Shown here: positions 22,440 to 32,000 of the stretch, piece by piece
How positions within the stretch are numbered: position 1 is the stretch's first letter
Layout of the letters: the number at the start of each line of letters is the position of its first letter
From: Phorcus lineatus
Taxonomy: Eukaryota > Mollusca > Gastropoda > Trochida > Trochidae
Length of the DNA stretch: 64,000 nt
Direction: 5' to 3'
Assembly (NCBI GenBank): GCA_921293015.1
Contig: OV121093.1
Span: 1,736,001-1,800,000, forward strand
Made by a program: the position numbers and the translations under genes
Notes under the pieces: generated by a model
Database searches by the model: none
What the model saw: only the letters and a program-made list of their open reading frames with translations
Told to the model about the DNA's origin: nothing

Positions 22440-23430
22440 AGATAATAATGCACATAGGGATGTAAAAAATGCAATAGATTGAAATAGGGGATTTAGAAAT
22501 TGCAGTAGATGTAGATGGGGATGTACTTAATGATGCATATAGGTATAGAAACATTGAAATAAATGGGTTTGTACATAATTATGCACGAAGGGATGTAAAA
22601 ATTTCAGTAGATTGGGATGGGGATGAAGATAATGATGCACATGGTGATGTACAAATTTCAATAGATGTAGATGGGATGTAGATAATTATGCACATAGGGA
22701 TGTAAACATTGCAATAAATGGAGATATAGATAATGATGCACATAGGTATAGAAACATTGCAATAGATGGGTTTATACATGATTATGCACAAAGCGATGTA
22801 GAAATTGCAATAGATGGAGATGGGATATAGATAATCATGCACAAAGGGATGTAAAAATTGCAATAGACGGAGATGGGATGTAGATAATTATGCACATAGG
22901 GATGTAAACATTATAATAATTTGAGATGGGATGTAGACAGTCATGCACAAATGGATGTAAATATTGCAATAGATGGGGATGTAGATAATTATGCACATAG
23001 GGATGAAGAAATTGCAATAGATGGAGATGGGATGTAGATAATTATGCACATAGGGATGTAAACATTATAATAATTTGAGATGGGATGTAGACAGTCATGC
23101 ACAAATGGATGTAAATATTGCAATAGATGGGGATGTAGATAATCATGCACAGAGAGATATAAAAATTGCAATAGATGGAGATGGAATGTAGATAATTATG
23201 CACATAGGGATGCAAACATTATTATAGATAGAGATGGGATGTAGATAATGATGAACATAGGGATATAAACATTGCAATAGATGGTTTATACATTATTATG
23301 CACAGAGTGATGAAGAAATTGCAATAGATGGAGATGGGATGTAGATAATCATGCACATAGATGTAAACATTGCCATAGATGGGTATATATCTACTTATGC
23401 TAAAAGGGATGTAAAAATTGCAATAGACAG
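22440..23430. repeat. Satellite array 1 (~51-bp monomers, partly 154-bp higher-order units)
   Basis: Monomers of about 48-53 bases share TGCACATAGGGATGTAAACA and TTGCAATAGATGGAGATGG. Three monomers form a 154-base unit repeated at 22,911 and 23,065 (ATAATTTGAGATGGG recurs exactly). ORFs across the array are by-products of the repeat. Confidence 0.85.
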
Positions 23431-24480
23431 GCAGACAGACAATTTATTCAGTAAAAGGCCACTGGCCCATAATACAGTCATAAGCAGGTACATATTGCAT
23501 GAGCGTTATAGAAAATCACTAGAATTTCTTATTTTCCTAATATGACATAAAAATAAACATAAATTGTTAATCACATCTTTATCTGTTGATGACATAAGAT
23601 TAACAAAAGTGTATTGTGAAATTAGATGTTTAAGATATTTATCAAGAAATATTTTCCTTATGTCCAAATAGGCTTTACAGTAGAGCATCACATGTATTTC
23701 ATCTTCAATTAAATAAAGATTATACTTTTTACAAATAGGGCAAAATCTTAAATCATAGGTGACATTGTTATATCTACCAGTCTCCGAGGCAAGCTTAAAT
23801 TTTCCACACCTAAAATTTGACAAACAATTTCTTAAATGAAAAGGGATATCTAATCTTAGATATTTTTCAACATTAAGGAGAGACTTGAAGAGTTTATAAT
23901 TAACACACATAGTTGAATTATGGAGAGATGAATGCCAAACCTGTGAGAGATTATCAGACAACCTTTGTTTAAAAACAGAAATAAACACATTAATATCTCC
24001 AACATCCTGGGAAATCCAAACAAAACCAAACCCAAATTTAAATAAAACACTTATGATATGAGATGCCCAAGTAATGCGACCAGATTCATCCAGTGACTTT
24101 AACATTAAATAAAACTGATGAGATAATCTATGACTTGGAAGAGTTAAGAGTCTACACCAAAGTTTGATTGCCCTTGTTATATAATTAAGTTGAAGAGGTT
24201 ATCTGCCACATTCACCAAGAACCATACTATTACAAGTATTTGTGCCTACTTTTACTAAAAGAAAGACTTACACGTTTTAATCTGAATTTGTTCAACGATT
24301 TTACAATAAGTAACACCCCAAATTTCTGAACCATAGCAGAGAATAGGTTTGACCATAGCATCAAATATTCTAAAAAGATCTACACAAGACAAATAACCTA
24401 CCCTTTTTTGATACCTATAGATTGCCATTAGAGCTTTATTAGCTTGAGAAGCCTTAGTCCATACTAATCTAGGATTCTAC
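23431..24480 (-). pseudogene. LINE fragment inserted in the satellite
   Basis: On the minus strand, 24,105-23,506 is open for 199 codons. It encodes a LINE C-terminus: GRITWASHIISVLFKFGFGF, then a zinc-binding CPICKKYNLYLIEDEIHVML and an LYCKAYLDIRKIF-like stretch. Upstream (24,480-24,110), broken frames give AMVKPILCYGSEIWG-like and NSMVLGECGR-like motifs of the same pol. The 3' end (23,465-23,430 in minus sense) has GAATAAATTGTCTGTCTG, i.e. AATAAA followed by a short tandem tail. The first four-fifths of the element is absent, so it is a 5'-truncated insertion. Confidence 0.75.
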
Positions 24481-24824
24481 CATGAAAGTGCTGGATACTC
24501 GATTCTGATTGGCTGTTTTGTCCGACTCAGAGGGTATCAATTCACGATTGAAGTTGCTCTGTTTACCCGAAATCAGTTTACACTGTATTAATACATACAT
24601 TGACTTCCGACTGTCCGACGGGTAACTTCAGGGTCGATATTCCGCTTGAAAGTGGGATTAATCTCTTTCCAAAAGTAATTAATCGTATTTGTTATCGTGT
24701 GTGCGCGTTCGGTTTCAATTTAAAATTTACTCGCTATCAATCCAGTATAACATGTCTCTGATTTTCAAACACACTAGGTTTATCTCCTAAGTGAACACTA
24801 TACCCAAGTATATATAGTACGAAA
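24481..24824. other. Unassigned spacer between LINE fragment and second satellite block
   Basis: It contains no ORF or satellite monomer. It could be a further insertion or the original left flank carried with the LINE. Confidence 0.3.
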
Positions 24825-25925
24825 TTTCAATAGATGGATATATATCTAATTATGCACAAAGGGATGTAGAATTTGCAATAGATGGGTATAAATCTAATTA
24901 TGCGCAAAGGGATGTAGAAATTGCAATAGATGGAGATGGGATGTAGATAATCATGCACGTAGAGGTTTAAACATTGCCATAGATGGGTATATATCTAATT
25001 ATGCACAAAGGGATGTAGAAATTGCAATAGATGGAGATGGGATGTAGATAATCATGCACGTAGAGATGTAAACATTGCCATAGATGGGTATATATCTAAT
25101 TATGCACAAAGGGATGTAAAAATTGCAATAGATGGAGATGGGATGTAGATAATCATGCACGTAGAGATGTAAACATTGCCATAGATGGGTATATATCTAA
25201 TTATGCACAAAGGGATGTAGAAATTGCAATATATGGAGATGGGATGTAGATAATCATGCACGTAGAGATGTAAACATTGCCATAGATGGGTATATATCTA
25301 ATTATGCACAAAGGGATGTAGAAATTGCAATAGATGGAGATGGGATGTAGATAATCATGCACGTAGAGATGTAAACATTGCCATAGATGGGTATATATCT
25401 TATTATGCACAAAGGGATGTAGAAATTGCAATAGATGGAGATGGGATGTAGATAATCATGCACGTAGAGATGTAAACATTGCCATAGATGGGTATATATT
25501 TAATTATGCACAAAGGAATGTACAAATTGCAATAGATGGAGATGGGATGTAGATAATCATGCACGTAGAGATGTAAACATTGCCATAGATGGGTATATAT
25601 CTAATTATGCACAAAGGGATGTAGAAATTGCAATAGATGGAGATGGGATGTAGATAATCATGCACGTAGAGATGTAAACATTGCAATAGATGGGTATATA
25701 TCTAATTATGCACAAAGGGATGTAGAAATTGCAAGAGATGGAAATGGGATGTAGATAATCATGCACAAAGGGATGAAGAAATTGCATTAGATGGAGATGG
25801 TAATGTCGATAATCATGCACCTAGAGATGTAAACATTGCCTTAGATAAGTATATAGATAATCATGCACATAGAAATGTAAACATTGCCATAGATCGGTAT
25901 AAACATAATTATGCACAAAGGGATG
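24825..25925. repeat. Satellite array 2 (101-bp dimeric unit, about 10 copies)
   Basis: The 101-base unit is strict: AATCATGCACG starts at 24,949, 25,050, 25,151, 25,252 and 25,353. Each unit holds one ~53-base monomer (CACAAAGGGATGTAGAAATT ...) and one ~48-base monomer (CACGTAGAGATGTAAACATT ...). It is the same family as array 1 but with a two-monomer period. The last units are diverged. Confidence 0.9.
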
Positions 25926-26039
25926 TATTTGTGTTGACTGTACGCCGTAAAGTCCTTGTATGAACGGATGCACTAATGTTAGTGTTTAGTATAAGATTTT
26001 GTATGGACTATATGAATGTGATGTTGAAACCAAGTGGGG

Positions 26040-26278
26040 GTTATTGTCTCAGCATCCAGAGCAATGTTCTACAGACAGTAAGGTTTGCGTGCAATGCAAC
26101 ATTGAATATAAGTGCAATATCACCCTCGGTTCGCTAGTTCCAGCCGAAGCTCCCAGGTTTCACTACAATACATAGCCACTAAGGTGTTGCGGACTTTGTC
26201 CCTGCAATAATACTAGTGAAAAACTCGTGAAAGGGGCTTTAAACCCTAAATCACCTCACCTCACATTAAATAGTAACA
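26040..26278 (+). repeat. Family-1 SINE, diverged
   Basis: Core GGTTCGCTAGTTCCAGCCGA, TCCCTGCAATAATACTAG, then AACCCTAAATCACCTCACC at the 3' end. The head is too diverged to show a B box. Confidence 0.65.
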
Positions 26279-26720
26279 AGTATCTTTTGACCATCATATT
26301 CTTTGAAAGTGATAAATTTTGTGTACGGGACAATGTTTTAACAATGCCTGTAGAAGTGATAGTCACAATGTTTTTCAAATAAACTAGTAGTTTTATCGAT
26401 TTATACTCTTTGAAAGTTGCGGATTCGTTGAAAAACTTAAATTTTAAGAATTCTAGACCAGGATAAATCTAAATGATCGCTGAGAAAAGGATATGCCAAT
26501 GTACGGTAGTCATCTCCAAAGTTAAGTTACTGACCTTGTAATGCTAATGTATAATGAACTGTGTAACTGTTTTCTGAAAAATTGTTTTATTCATTTCAGT
26601 GTCTAGTACAAAATGATGTAAGACAGGCTTGAAAAAGATGCCTAGTGGCTACAGTCGATAAGCAGAGAAGCATAAGATACTCAAATTCAGGTCAGATTTC
26701 AAAAAGAAAAAAAGATTAAT
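26279..26720 (+). promoter_or_regulatory. 5' flank of gene A
   Basis: The ~440 bases before the first codon of gene A must hold its 5' UTR and perhaps its promoter. They are AT-rich; I can pick out no TATA box or initiator with confidence. A SINE lies immediately upstream. Confidence 0.3.
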
Positions 26721-27222
26721 ATGGCCGACTGCTCCAAACAAAACACTTTGTATCCAACTGAAGATGATTCGGGTGCCATATGCAGCAACCAAGCCGAAGT
26801 TCTTAAGGAAACCTTTAATGTAGATAAGCCTAAATGCCAAGAAGACCACGGAGGGTATTCACATCCTCTCCCCGTGACTCAGCCTCAGCATGAATACCCT
26901 GAAACCTCGAGAGGGTGTTCACATCCTCCCCCTGTGACTCACCCTCAGAAGGGATACCCGGAAACCTCAGGAGGGTGTTCACATACTCTCCCTGTAACCG
27001 ACCCTCAGAAGGGATACACGGAAACCTCGGGAGGGTGTTCACATACTCTCCCTGTGACTCAGCCTCAGAAGGGATACCCGGAAACCTCGATTGGGCATGC
27101 TCAAGAAAACCCAGAAGTTTCGGGACGGTCAGGAGTTGCTGAGGATGCACAGGGTTTTCCCGTGTCCCAGGTTGATAACCCTCTAAATGAAGTCCTTACT
27201 ATAGGGAATCAACTTTCGGGAG
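26721..27222 (+). CDS. STAND-ankyrin gene A, exon 1 (repetitive N-terminal leader)
   Basis: Opens with ATG at 26,721 (MADCSKQN; gene B opens MADFSKSN). It runs 502 bases to a donor GAG|GTGATT at 27,222/27,223, ending in phase 1 exactly like gene B. It encodes 167 residues. Residues ~44-123 are four 20-residue repeats of the type YPETSGGCSHTLPVTQPQKG, encoded by a 60-base minisatellite (26,851-27,090). The leader is Pro, Ser, Thr and Gly rich and probably disordered. It ends NQLSG, aligned with RSQLSK of gene B. The open frame continues into the intron for 24 codons, which I take as chance because the splice to exon 2 gives a phase-consistent, conserved join. No signal peptide, so the protein is probably intracellular. 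Confidence 0.75.
26851..27090 (+). repeat. 60-bp coding minisatellite, 4 units
   Basis: GAGGGTATTC or GAGGGTGTTC recurs at 26,851, 26,911, 26,971 and 27,031, so the period is exactly 60 bases and the frame is kept. Gene B has only about one and a half related units at the same place. Confidence 0.9.
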
Positions 27223-28113
27223 GTGATTGCTCTTGGTCCTTTATAATTTTTTCTATCATTTCACTATGTTATAGGCTATTAGGTCTATGTTAGAACTATC
27301 CCCATTTAGAAAATGATTATCCCTTAACGTCCGAATATCAACATAATGCCTTGAACAGTACATGGTAGATATACATATATGCTATGCTTTAGTAAAGAAA
27401 GATAGATCATTCCGAAGATTTTTTCAGTAGTAAGCATGAACTGAAGTTTTAATTTCAGATTTCAAGGTCTGTATTTTGACCTATATGAAACTATATGTTT
27501 CTGATTTTAAAGTTTTCCTGTTGTTTTCCTTTTTCAAAGTGTTATTGATAAGACTTTTTATCTTCTCCGAATAAATGTCTTAAACATAGTCTTCATAAAA
27601 AAAAATACAAAACGATTCATTTAATTTCAAAGTGACTCACCTATCAATTCTTAATAGATTTGTCTGATTTGCATTTTTACATTTCTTCACAAGTACTAAT
27701 GCATTGTTGTAAAGAAGGCAAAACATCATAATGCCATATTTTTCTTCAAATTCCCGTTTTAAAGAAATGATACACATAGAATCTGAATTTCAGCGCAGTA
27801 CCACTCATGGTTTGGCTAGTTCCAGCCGTTGTTCACAGGTTTCACCGCAATACATAGCCATATTGTTTAACACCGCTTTCTCCATGACGTATGTCGCTGC
27901 TAATGGCTGAAATATTGCCCAAGCGGCGTTGAACAATAACTCACCCACTCACTCGCCATGCAATAATGTTAACGCCGTGATAAAAGAGAAATCTTCATCA
28001 AATTGGCATGAAACCCCAAATCACCTCACCTCACCTCACCTCACCTCACATTACCTCACCTCACATCACTTATCCTGTTGCTTCTAACACTTACAATACA
28101 AATTTCTTTCAAG
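27223..28113 (+). other. Gene A intron 1
   Basis: 891-base GT-AG intron between GAG|GTGATT and TTTCTTTCAAG|GT. It carries a family-1 SINE near its 3' end. Confidence 0.75.
27783..28072 (+). repeat. Family-1 SINE with a nested second repeat, in intron 1 of gene A
   Basis: The core is split. GCTAGTTCCAGCCGTTGTTC lies before and CAATAATGTTAACGCCGTGA after a ~65-base foreign block (27,891-27,955: GGCTGAAATATTGCCCAAGC, GTTGAACAATAACTCACCC). The tail is an expanded (TCACC)n run at 28,018-28,058, 40 bases before exon 2. Confidence 0.65.
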
Positions 28114-28236
28114 GTCCAGTCTCGACAATTCGCACAAATGTAACGACGATTGGACCTGGTAACAAGGTGTACATTAAGACAGACAAGGTCTCGACCAGAA
28201 CAAAAGACACGGACCATCGCAGAGTGAAACTACAAG
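28114..28236 (+). CDS. STAND-ankyrin gene A, exon 2 (RHIM-like motif)
   Basis: Acceptor TTTCTTTCAAG|GT at 28,113/28,114 and donor CTACAAG|GTTTGT at 28,236/28,237 bound a 123-base exon, phase 1 at both ends. Spliced, it reads GPVSTIRTNVTTIGPGNKVY and on to IKTD, then a basic stretch ending DTDHRRVKLQG. The core VTTIGPGNKVYI follows the spacing of the RHIM amyloid core (I/V-Q-I/V-G-x-x-N-x-hydrophobic-x-I), with G, N and the flanking hydrophobics present. Thr replaces the usual I/V-Q pair. Against gene B, the stretch from NVTTIG to IKTD is identical, with only silent changes, while the exon-1 products hardly align. RHIM motifs in RIPK1, RIPK3, TRIF and ZBP1 seed amyloid death-signalling complexes; that role here is inferred. 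Confidence 0.75.
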
Positions 28237-29022
28237 GTTTGTTACATAGATAAAATTTTAAAGTATTAGGCATGAAGTTGATAGTGTTCTTATTTACCAA
28301 TCAACGACTTAGATCCCATGGAAATCTTTTTACATTTGCATGTATGCTTTACTTATAAAAGGGTTAAGATTTCCCTTTAAAGAACCTCAATACCTTATCG
28401 TGGTGTGATGGTCTGCTGGTTTGCGTGCTTCAGAGACCCCGAGAGCTATGACTCTCAGGTTAAAATTGTTTATGTCTTATTAAAGTATCTTGTATCATTA
28501 TTTATAGGGTATGCTTTCCATCACTTACAGTTTTAAGCTAGTGTATACAGATTTATGTATTTTTCTAACTACCATTTCTATGCGTACACGTACGTGTTAC
28601 TGGGTCTTTTTAGAATACATTATCTCCTATCAAAAGTTAGATATCTCCAAATTAGAACAGACCCAAAACAAATTACATTGTTACAACTTATCATGTTATT
28701 AGGAGAAAAGCATAGCAACGAATCATATACAGTCTAAAATTGAAGGTTTCACACGAACCACAAAACGAACTTAAGCAACATAGTTTATCGAATCAAAAAG
28801 ACCTAATGATGGCTGAACTCTCGAAGAAATGAAAATATGCCCTTAGACATATACTTCACATTAGATTATGATGAATAATATTATAAAATAAAATAAAAAC
28901 ATCAAATCTTCGCAATTGCATTTCAAAATATTTTGAAAGTCATGTGTAATTTTAAATTGATAGTGTATCATAATTGTAACGTTTGAAAATGGATTAATCA
29001 ACTTAACAATATTTATTTCCAG
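28237..29022 (+). other. Gene A intron 2
   Basis: 786-base GT-AG intron, donor AAG|GTTTGT and acceptor TATTTCCAG|GC. A family-2 fragment lies at 28,384-28,460. The 3' third (28,750-29,022) is homologous, inverted, to 63,727-64,000 beside gene C. Confidence 0.75.
28384..28460 (-). repeat. Family-2 repeat end fragment in intron 2 of gene A
   Basis: ATACCTTATCGTGGTGTGA to CGAGAGCTATGACTC is the right end of the family-2 unit in reverse orientation. Confidence 0.6.
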
Positions 29023-32000
29023 GCCACATGTCAGAAGTGATAACCAAAGATAACGAAGTGTTTGTAGAAACCTCTGGGTACCAAATTGCTAAAGAATGTC
29101 TGGAGAGTCAAAGATACGTCACTGTTGTTGGAAAACCTGGATCAGGCAAGACGTCCATGGCTTATCACTTACTGCGTCACTACAAGAGGCAGAAATACGA
29201 TGTTCTTATACTTGTTGATCCCGAAGGTCGTCATGACAGAAAACCTGGAGTACCAACAATCCTTCTCATCGATGATATCTTTGGTTCTGTCTCGTTTTCT
29301 CCTCAGGAATTTCAAAAATGGCAGCAGCTACTTGACACAGAGTTGCTGCCACTTCTGGAAAGACCTTCTTGTAATGTAAAAGCAATCTTCACGTCCAGAA
29401 GTTACATATACCAAGAGGCTAGCCCATACGTTTTTTTCATGTCATGTTTTCACGAAAATGCAATTATTGATCTTTCGGCTGATATGTTTTTGATAAGGAA
29501 AGAAAAGTTAGCAATACTGACTAAACATCAAGAATTAAGCAATTTCAAGATGTCCAGTGAGCTCATGGGAAAGATTTGTGATGTTGAATGTTCTCACGGT
29601 TTCCCTCATGTTTGTAAGCTATTTTTCACACTTCACATATTTCATGAAGATCCTGTGGAGTTCTTTGAAAATCCCTTGCCCTGTTTGCAAAACACAATTC
29701 GCAGGATGGAAAGGATCAATCCAGAAAAATATGCAGCAATGGTATTGGTTGTCTTGAACAACAACAGTGTGAATGTTCAATCTCTTGATCAAGATGACGA
29801 AGTGTTTCAACGTCTTCACAAGACTGTCACACTGTCATCTTTTGACCGTTTCTTCCAGAACAGGTTTGAAATCTTCAGATCACTGTTGGGCGGATTCCTA
29901 AAAAATGATGGAGACACATTCTCCTTCCTCCATCCTTCCATCCATGACACTGTCGCCTACCTGATCGGAGTACGAAATCCAGCGTTTGTGATAGAAAATA
30001 CATCGGCTGTTTTTTTATTTGAACGAATAAAGATCCATCTTGATGATAGAAGGAAGATGGATAAAGGAACAAGGGAAGACTTGTCCAGCTTCACCATCCT
30101 ACTCTCAGAGGATTGGTATCCACTTCTCTCCAAGCAGTTTGCAAAGCTGATCCTCAGTGGGGATATTTCCTTGGTTTGTTCACATCAATCTCTGCAAAGT
30201 GAAAGGTTTATAACTTTGGTGTTTAATTTCCTGGAAGAAGAGAAGGGTTCTATGTTACCAGACTTCATATCCAGTGTCAAAGATCAACAATATCAGAAAT
30301 CATTTCTGTACTGGTCCACTTGGAGCCAATCTGCGGCACTAACTAATTTTGTTCTTTCAAGATATGAATTCTCAGAGGAGGCTAAATTTGAAGCAGCTGT
30401 TGCATGTTGCTATTCAGGAAATGAAAAAAGTTTTGATGCTATTGGTTCAACTTTACAGGTGGACATCCTGACAAAACCAATAATTCAAATGGATGATGTT
30501 GCTACTGTGAAAATAAAAAAGGAAGACTTTCCCGACTCGGATCTCAATCTGACTTTTGGAATATTAAAATCCAGTGGGAAAGAGTTTGAGAATCTGATTA
30601 TGCTGGCAGCAAAATATGGCAGATTAAAAATTGTGAAGTTGTTACTTGAGGAGAAAAGAGTTTGGCCTGTGGAGAAGTGTAACCAATTCGGGGACACTAT
30701 TTTGCAAAAAAGTTGTTTAAGTGGAAACTTCAAGTTGGTAAGGTATCTTCTTGATCACAATGTTGATATAAATCAACAGAATTTGCTTGGAATGGCTCCT
30801 TTGCACTTTGCATGTGCAACCGGAAATACTCAGATCGTTACACTACTGCTTACCGATGAAAAATCAGCTAAGCATTTCACGCAAAAAGAATATGGTGATA
30901 AGACGGGTCAGAAAGAACTTACCGAACAGAGTCCTCATGACAAGCATATGGACCATGTATTTATCCATAAACGAAGTCAAACTAATAATGGCGACGAGCT
31001 TAAACAACTGTGTCTTGAATATGAGAAACCAGTTAATGAAATACAAACCTTGCACAAGGAAACTGGTGATTATTCAATGGAACACCTTTCTAAAAAGGAT
31101 GAATCGTTGAAAGACTCTGTTGAACAAACTCCAGCTGCTACGCCAATCTATCATAGACCAAATGAGGATTTTAGTAATGAAAGCGCACAGGATGACATAG
31201 TTGATAAAAGTTCACACAGAGAATTGGTTGGGGAATGTTTGCAAGAAAGACTTCTTGTACAATCTGATAAAAAGATTTCTGTTACGGAAGCTGATAAACC
31301 TAATCGATACTTTCCTGTGAATGAAAGCTCAAAACGTATATGCTTTGAGCACTTTCAATATGGAGATTCAACTAAATGGAGTCCACATGAAAAAACAAAA
31401 AAACCTATTATTGATATTCAAACACAAAGAGGAATCACTCCACTGATGTTCGCCTGCATGTATGGACACAGACGGGTGGTTGAGCTTCTTCTTGAGAACA
31501 AGGCCAATATCAATTTGACTGACAATGATGACTACACAGCTCTGATGCTTCCATGTCTCACAGGACATCACAGAATGGTTTCTCTGGTAGCACAGCTTGG
31601 TGCTGATGTAAATGCACAGAACAAAAAGGGTTACACCGGACTTTTTCTTGCATGTGGAAATGGTCATTCAAGGGTCGTTGAGGAGTTGTTCAGGTTTGGA
31701 GCTGACAGCAATTTTCAAAATGCACCCCCTTTGCCTTTAGCTTGTCAAAAGAACAATGATGAAATTGTAGAAATTCTATTAAAAAACGGTACTCTGGTCA
31801 CATTGAAGGATTACCAAAATCAAACTCCACTTCACCATGCTTGTCATCATGGAAATATAAAAATAGCCAAAATGTTGCTTGAACACCCACAGGATCTTGA
31901 AGTTAAAGGACGAAATGATTCCACAGCTCTGACAACAGCAAGTGAACATGACCATCGAGAGATACTCAAAATGTTGCTCCAGCTAGGCGCTGATGTCAAT

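Noticed and set aside
22579..25820. Chain of minus-strand ORFs of 60-94 codons rich in Ile, Tyr and His
   Set aside because: They follow the satellite period and shift frame with each 101-base unit; no codon-level constraint and no start context.
24825..25925. Regular array that could suggest CRISPR
   Set aside because: There are no unique spacers: both halves of the unit repeat, and the context is animal DNA.
26830..27150. 106-codon minus-strand ORF opposite exon 1 of gene A
   Set aside because: Shadow of the 60-base in-frame minisatellite.
27223..27293. Continuation of the gene A exon-1 ORF with a hydrophobic tail
   Set aside because: The donor GAG|GTGATT and the phase match to gene B place it in the intron. 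An unspliced short isoform with a hydrophobic end cannot be excluded.
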